Shown here: positions 9,153 through 14,481 of the stretch, in pieces
How the letters are laid out: every line of letters begins with the position of its first letter
How positions within the stretch are numbered: position 1 is the stretch's first letter
Source: Brachionus koreanus
Taxonomy: Eukaryota > Rotifera > Eurotatoria > Ploima > Brachionidae
NCBI GenBank assembly: GCA_016987375.1
Contig: PJRA01000274.1
Location: 824,070-838,550, forward strand
Reading direction: 5' to 3'
Length of the DNA stretch: 14,481 nt
Program-made: the position numbers and the translations under genes
The notes under the pieces: model-generated
The model's input: the letters and a program-made list of their open reading frames with translations, nothing else
What the model was told of the DNA's origin: nothing
Database searches by the model: none

Positions 9153-10198
9153 TTATTTTCTTACAAATTGACTCCATTCATTATTCGGATTTTGATTAGG
9201 TTCCACCCATTCAATTGGTAATGTTTTTGATCTGTCATAATTTTCAGTCAAAAAATTATCCCATTCGTATCTATTTAAAAAATTAATATCAATTTGAATG
9301 TGACCAAAATTTGAATGTAACCTTATGTAAACTAATTGTTCCCAAGTTAATTGACTATCATGCTGATTCTCTTTGTTTTTAATATACTTTAAATTATGTT
9401 TTCAGAAAATTCTAGATTTACCTCCGAAAAAAAAACTTGCGATCTCTTTAAACTGCTGATCAAATAATTCATTTGATTTACTTGAAATTTCGGGCTTTGG
9501 AAGGCTCTCTTGTTAATTTAATAAAAAAAAAACTAATAAAAATTTTTCGAGTACAGTACCTAGAATTTTTTTTTTAGCTTGTTCATATTCACTTCTTTTT
9601 TGATCTATTTCTTTTAGGGTTTCATTCAATGATAATTCAATGGTTAACTGCAAGTTTTTTTGACTTGATCTGAGTAAAATTAATTTACGTAGCGTTTGAG
9701 AGAAATCATGGAGTTGCTTAAGCTCAAATAATCCTTTGTTATACTGATCCAATGTTTCATTAAATTCTACAGCATTAACAGTATACAAGTTTGATTTTTT
9801 ATTGTCAAATACATCTTTTGATAGTATCAAATCGTCTATTTTATAATCATAAAAGTTTTGATTGTTTATTTGTTTAGTTCGTTTACGTCTAGAAATTCTT
9901 TTTTTAATAAAGCGTTTAGTTTTATTAGAATGTAAAAACGCATATCTCACATTCAAATCGTCAAGAATCGATTTTAGTTCCAATTTATTAATATTTACAC
10001 TATCCAAGTTTGATTTCTTTGAATCATTTACCAATTTTTTAAGGAATTCAATTCTTTTATACACAACTTGAACATTTTCTTTAATTTCCTAATGATAAAA
10101 AGAACAATGGTTTAGATTACAAAATTTTTAAATTTTAATAAAAATTTACTTTGAAATTAAGTTTGTGTTTATCGAAATCTAATTTTTCTATTTCCATT
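9153..10198 (-). CDS. PDCD7: PDCD7-like protein (U11/U12 snRNP 59K)
   Basis: Five exons (10198-10151, 10088-9560, 9508-9422, 9370-9322, 9270-9153) give 276 aa. The introns are 62, 51, 51, 51 and 51 nt except that only four exist: 10150-10089, 9559-9509, 9421-9371 and 9321-9271. The diagnostic part is C-terminal. LTWEQLVYIR is joined by splicing to YEWDNFL (about 228-245), then TLPIEWVEPNQNP and NEWSQF. This follows the PDCD7 pattern of a hydrophobic helix, R-x2-W-D-x-F/Y-L, a polar loop, I/V-P-x-x-W-V-x-P and a final W. The middle is a lysine-rich coiled coil with a basic nuclear-localisation-like patch at about 72-89 (KTKRFIKKRISRRKRTK). PDCD7 is a protein of the U11/U12 di-snRNP of the minor spliceosome. 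The human protein is longer (about 485 aa) because of a proline-rich N-terminus that is absent here. The call rests mainly on the last 50 residues, from memory of the family. Confidence 0.68.
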
Positions 10199-10303
10199 AT
10201 TATTTATGAATATGAAATAAATTTTAAAATTTTCATAAATTTTGAATTAAATTTCAAAGGATATTTTTATTTAAGTTTTTTTTTTTGCTTGAATTGTATA
10301 TGA

Positions 10304-10375
10304 GGGGGTATAGCTCAGTGGTAGAGCATTCGACTGCAGATCGAGAGGTCTCCGGTTCAATCCCGGATGCCCCCT
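10304..10375 (+). tRNA. tRNA-Cys (anticodon GCA)
   Basis: The full 72-nt cloverleaf is present and intronless. The acceptor stem GGGGGTA/TGCCCCC has one T-G pair. The D arm is GCTC-AGTGGTA-GAGC. The anticodon stem is TTCGA/TCGAG with loop CTGCAGA, so the anticodon is GCA at 10336-10338. The variable loop is AGGTC and the T arm is TCCGG-TTCAATC-CCGGA. The discriminator base is T73, the usual cysteine identity base. CCA is not encoded, as expected in eukaryotes. The D and T arms contain the internal box A and box B promoter sequences. The gene sits alone between two minus-strand genes, 105 bp from the PDCD7 start and about 90 bp from the cathepsin stop. Confidence 0.98.
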
Positions 10376-10377
10376 TG

Positions 10378-10386
10378 TTTTTTTTT
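10378..10386 (+). terminator. RNA polymerase III T-run terminator
   Basis: A run of nine T begins two bases after the tRNA-Cys 3' end, which is the standard polymerase III stop signal. Confidence 0.85.
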
Positions 10387-10418
10387 CAAGTTAATTTAAA
10401 ATTTACTACTTTACAAAA

Positions 10419-10424
10419 TTTATT
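10419..10424 (-). terminator. Putative poly(A) signal AATAAA of the cathepsin gene
   Basis: The minus-strand hexamer AATAAA lies about 42 nt beyond the stop codon at 10466 and still short of the tRNA gene, so a transcript could end before reading into it. Confidence 0.45.
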
Positions 10425-10465
10425 TAAACTAAATTCTTCTGAATAAAATTTACAACATTTTAAAT

Positions 10466-11682
<1,217 letters not shown>

Positions 11683-11770
11683 TTATTTTTAAAAATTTTT
11701 ATTTTTCAAGATGTTAAGAGTAAATTTTAAGCTAATGGATTTTTAAATTACGAGAAAAAAAACAACTTTT

Positions 11771-11788
11771 AATAAAAAGCTTTTTATT
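11771..11788. repeat. 18-bp perfect palindrome carrying AATAAA on both strands
   Basis: AATAAAAAGCTTTTTATT equals its own reverse complement. It begins 12 nt after the eIF3d stop codon. Its minus-strand AATAAA (11788-11783) is the likely poly(A) signal of eIF3d, giving a very short 3' UTR. The plus strand carries the same hexamer at 11771-11776. Confidence 0.6.
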
Positions 11789-11799
11789 TTTCTTTAAAT

Positions 11800-13830
11800 T
11801 TATTCATCGTCACCATCTTGATCACCTTGTTCAGTATCCGAAAAACTATTCTCCGGTATATCATAAATTCTAATAATCGGCTTTAAAAAAAAAAAATTAT
11901 TTTTTTTAAATATTCGATAATTTATCCCACCTTATTAGGATCTTTCATAATGATGTATTTGCCATCTTTTTGCTTATTGAGAATATCAATAATGCATCTA
12001 ACAATACCCCACGAATTATCAATGTTCAAAGCTATTTGAGAACTGAATTCATTTGGACTAAATTGTTGCATGCCAAGGATAACATGCTTGTCGGTTGCTC
12101 GGGTATTTACTCTAGATACGAAACCAAACTTTATTTGGTCAACACTAGCTAGTAATGAACAAACAGTCCATTTAGCAAGCTTGCATCCATTGTTTTTAAT
12201 TTCAGCAGCCAAGACAGCTCCAGGTTGCGAGTCCAATTTCTGTCTCCAATCCAATCCATTATTATACTTAAAGCAAAAATCAATAAACTTTTAAAAAAAA
12301 TAATTTTTTTTTTAATCAAATAAAAACTTTTGAGTCCCATTCATTTAATGCTCTGATGTTCAAAAAAATCTTTTCATCATTAGCGCCAGTTGAAATAGCA
12401 TCAATTTCTGATCTCACTATTAGTTTAATATCATTTCCCAAATCCCATTTACGGTATTTATATCCTACAGAAGCAACTTCGCTCTGATCGCCTTCAATAA
12501 AAGGATTCGGATCAGTAAAACAGAACCTTTCTTCATTCATTCGCAAGACTTGTTGGGTTAAATTTTGATTAATATAGGTGGCCTCTAAAGCTAAATTATG
12601 AGGCGAATTAATGCTCTTTTCTTCGTCCATGGGTTGTTCGGATGACGTTTCACTTACAGTCAATAAATCTATTAAAAAATTTAAATTTATTTTTAAAATG
12701 AAATTTTCAATTAAATTCTACCAAAATTAGAGTCATCTCTTTTATCTAAAAATATTTTGTTGCTAATTTTCTTTAAAAAAAATTAATAATAGATTATTTC
12801 GATTATTTGACATTTTTTAATTTATTGGCTTACAGAAACCACAATATCCCATGGATACACTGAGCGACTGCAGCACATAAGAGTAGCCAAAATTGAATCT
12901 GTAGCATAGACATTTCCTTCAGTTTTTGACAGTGATCTTATGACTGGATCATCCAATGTGGTAACCTTATGATAAACTCTATTGATGCGCTTAAGCTTGT
13001 TAGCTGCAGTTTGAACTTTACAGTTGACACGATCATAGGTCTTGTCATAATACTCCATTGATCCACAAGATTTTCTATAATAAAAAAAATAAAAATTTTA
13101 ATTATTTCTTTTTTCCTGATAATTTTACAAATCAACTGGGTCATCCACAATTAAACTTAATTTCGATAGACGAGAAAATTCAATCTCCTCTATTACTTTC
13201 CATTCGTCACCGACCCTAACAGATGGTTCTCGTTGTTTCATCTGAATCTTTCAGTAGTTAATTTAAAAAAACTGTTATTTGAGTTAATATTAAAATTACA
13301 TTTCGAGTATTGGTTTGATATTTTGGTTTGGATTTTTGCTGAACTTTTTGTTGTTTAGTCATTTTAGTGTTGACAACTTGTGCAGGCTTTTGATATTGTT
13401 GGTTATAAGTTTTTCGAATTATTTTCTAATAAATAAATTTATTAAAGACTCTTTGTTTAAATCAAATAAATTTTACATTCGGATTTGTTCTGAATTTTTT
13501 CTGAAAACCAGTTTTTGTCGCTCGAGTTTGATCAACTAGAGTAAATTGACTTTCATCTTCATCATGAAAGTACGAATATTGGCCGACGTTTCCAACTGAA
13601 AACTGAGATTGATACTTGTTGTAGGATTTTTTGTCCGTATGACCAGTTAAAGTCCAGTCGGCAATTTTTCCGATTTTATCTGATTTTGAAAATTTCTGGT
13701 AAGGCAAATCTTTATATTTATCTGGTTGATCATTTGGGCCCCATCCGATCGGATTGTCGTTAACAACTGGTAGGGAAAAAATGCTCAAATTTTCACTTGA
13801 ATGTTCGTTATCTATGTTGGCTTCTGGCAT
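11800..13830 (-). CDS. EIF3D: Eukaryotic translation initiation factor 3 subunit D
   Basis: Eight exons give 546 aa (human 548): 13830-13477, 13425-13300, 13241-13129, 13074-12834, 12770-12722, 12668-12328, 12266-11931 and 11880-11800. Introns are 50-63 nt. Signature blocks are NDNPIGWGP (24-32), [18 protein letters not shown] (43-60), [28 protein letters not shown], the run from [17 protein letters not shown] to [39 protein letters not shown] joined to [38 protein letters not shown] and KDPNK. The tail [13 protein letters not shown] is short and acidic. eIF3d is the eIF3 subunit that contacts mRNA at the 40S exit region and has a cap-binding domain used for selected mRNAs; that domain is present in full. 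Compared with human, there is a roughly 20-residue N-terminal extension, and the basic RNA-binding linker (about 112-165) is diverged. Exon 3 may start at 13247 instead of 13241, adding two residues. Confidence 0.97.
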
Positions 13831-14389
13831 CTTTAATTTACTTTTCTAAAAAAGATAATTTTTAAAATTAACTTCGTCCATGCCAAAGTACCCAAAAAAT
13901 TTAATTTTATAATAAATTATCAAATTTCATAAAAGAAAGAAAATTTAAAAAGCATGGTTTGACTTAAACAAAATTGCAAAAATTATTTCATACGAATGCA
14001 TTATTTTAGATTTGTGTAAATTGCAATTTTTTTAGATGCAAAATTCAAAACATATTTGTCTTTTTTTAAAAATATATTGATTGAATTTTCAATTTTAAAC
14101 ATTATCAATTCAGAAAACAATTTTATATGGAAATTTTCCAATCAATTTATTTGATATTTGGAAAATCATAAAATTTTTAAAATTGCTGAACAAACTTCAA
14201 AAAAAATTAAAATTTTTATTTTAAGTCTACAAAAGTTATTCTCGTTTATAAAATAAAAATGTATTTTTTGTTTAATTTTCTAATTAATTTCTTCCATTTT
14301 TTAATAATTTTTGTTTTAATTTATTTTAATAATGAAAAAATGTTAAAATAATTTCTGATAAAAGAAATTATATTGATATTTTCTTTTAG
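13831..14389. other. Upstream region of eIF3d, no gene seen
   Basis: This sequence lies 5' of the minus-strand eIF3d gene and should contain its promoter. It is extremely A+T-rich with many T and A runs. I find no coding exon, RNA gene or clear core promoter element. Confidence 0.55.
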
Positions 14390-14435
14390 ATTATCGCAAA
14401 GAAGGCAAGATTTTGGCGAAACAGACAATTATTAA
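14390..14435 (+). other. Exon-like island at the right edge
   Basis: After a good acceptor context (TATTTTCTTTTAG, AG at 14388-14389) the composition suddenly becomes richer in G and C. One frame reads LSQRRQDFGETDNY and ends at TAA 14433-14435, overlapping an AATAAA at 14434-14439. The other two frames are also open through the island. It may be a terminal exon of a plus-strand gene, a 5' untranslated exon, or chance. No upstream partner exon is visible in the window. Confidence 0.25.
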
Positions 14436-14481
14436 TAAATATATTATTATCTATTTATTTATTTTGATAAATGCTTTTTTT

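Noticed and set aside
9241..9360. Continuous reading through LHSNFGHIQIDINFLN in PDCD7
   Set aside because: The stretch is open in frame by chance but has GT/AG ends, is 51 nt like its neighbours, and interrupts the conserved YIR-YEWDNFL joint, so it was taken as an intron.
11970..12294. Plus-strand open frames across the eIF3d exons
   Set aside because: They are antisense to strongly conserved eIF3d coding sequence and show no family resemblance.

Overview
The window looks like a compact, very A+T-rich nuclear genome from a small animal. Six protein genes can be read. All use the standard stop codons, and all are broken by short GT...AG introns, mostly 46-63 nt. There are no bacterial operons or Shine-Dalgarno sites. 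VPS52 and eIF3d keep almost exactly the human lengths. The U11/U12 protein PDCD7, a cathepsin L with an ERFNIN prodomain, and a decayed SWIM/MULE transposase all fit a metazoan. The low GC, tiny introns and this transposase type bring a monogonont rotifer (Brachionus-like) to mind, but that is an inference from general knowledge and the window does not prove it.

Layout, left to right. 28-876 (-): broken SWIM-domain Mutator-like (MULE) transposase remnant. 877-2605: no supportable gene, one clear hairpin. 2681-2953 (-): two-exon, 73-aa peptidase inhibitor of the I78 family. 2954-3816: divergent intergenic region with a possible untranslated exon. 3817-7217 (+): VPS52, 14 exons, about 708 aa, with one outsized 660-nt intron. 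7430-9054 (+): five-exon, 448-aa secreted-then-anchored cysteine-rich receptor-like protein of unknown function. 9153-10198 (-): five-exon, 276-aa PDCD7 (U11/U12-59K-like). 10304-10375 (+): tRNA-Cys(GCA). 10466-11571 (-): three-exon, 330-aa cathepsin L-like protease. 11800-13830 (-): eight-exon, 546-aa eIF3 subunit d. 13831-14481: mostly empty upstream sequence, with an exon-like island at the right edge.

The genes do not form a pathway. They are housekeeping functions (GARP/EARP tethering, minor spliceosome, translation initiation, a tRNA) packed beside lysosomal or secreted proteolysis, a small protease inhibitor and one lineage-specific surface protein. Gaps between most neighbours are only about 90-230 bp. 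Exon structures were derived by eye from reading frame, GT/AG sites and remembered family conservation. I found no convincing new multi-gene system. The best leads are the I78 inhibitor in an animal-like genome, the orphan cysteine-rich receptor and a few unexplained structured intergenic elements.
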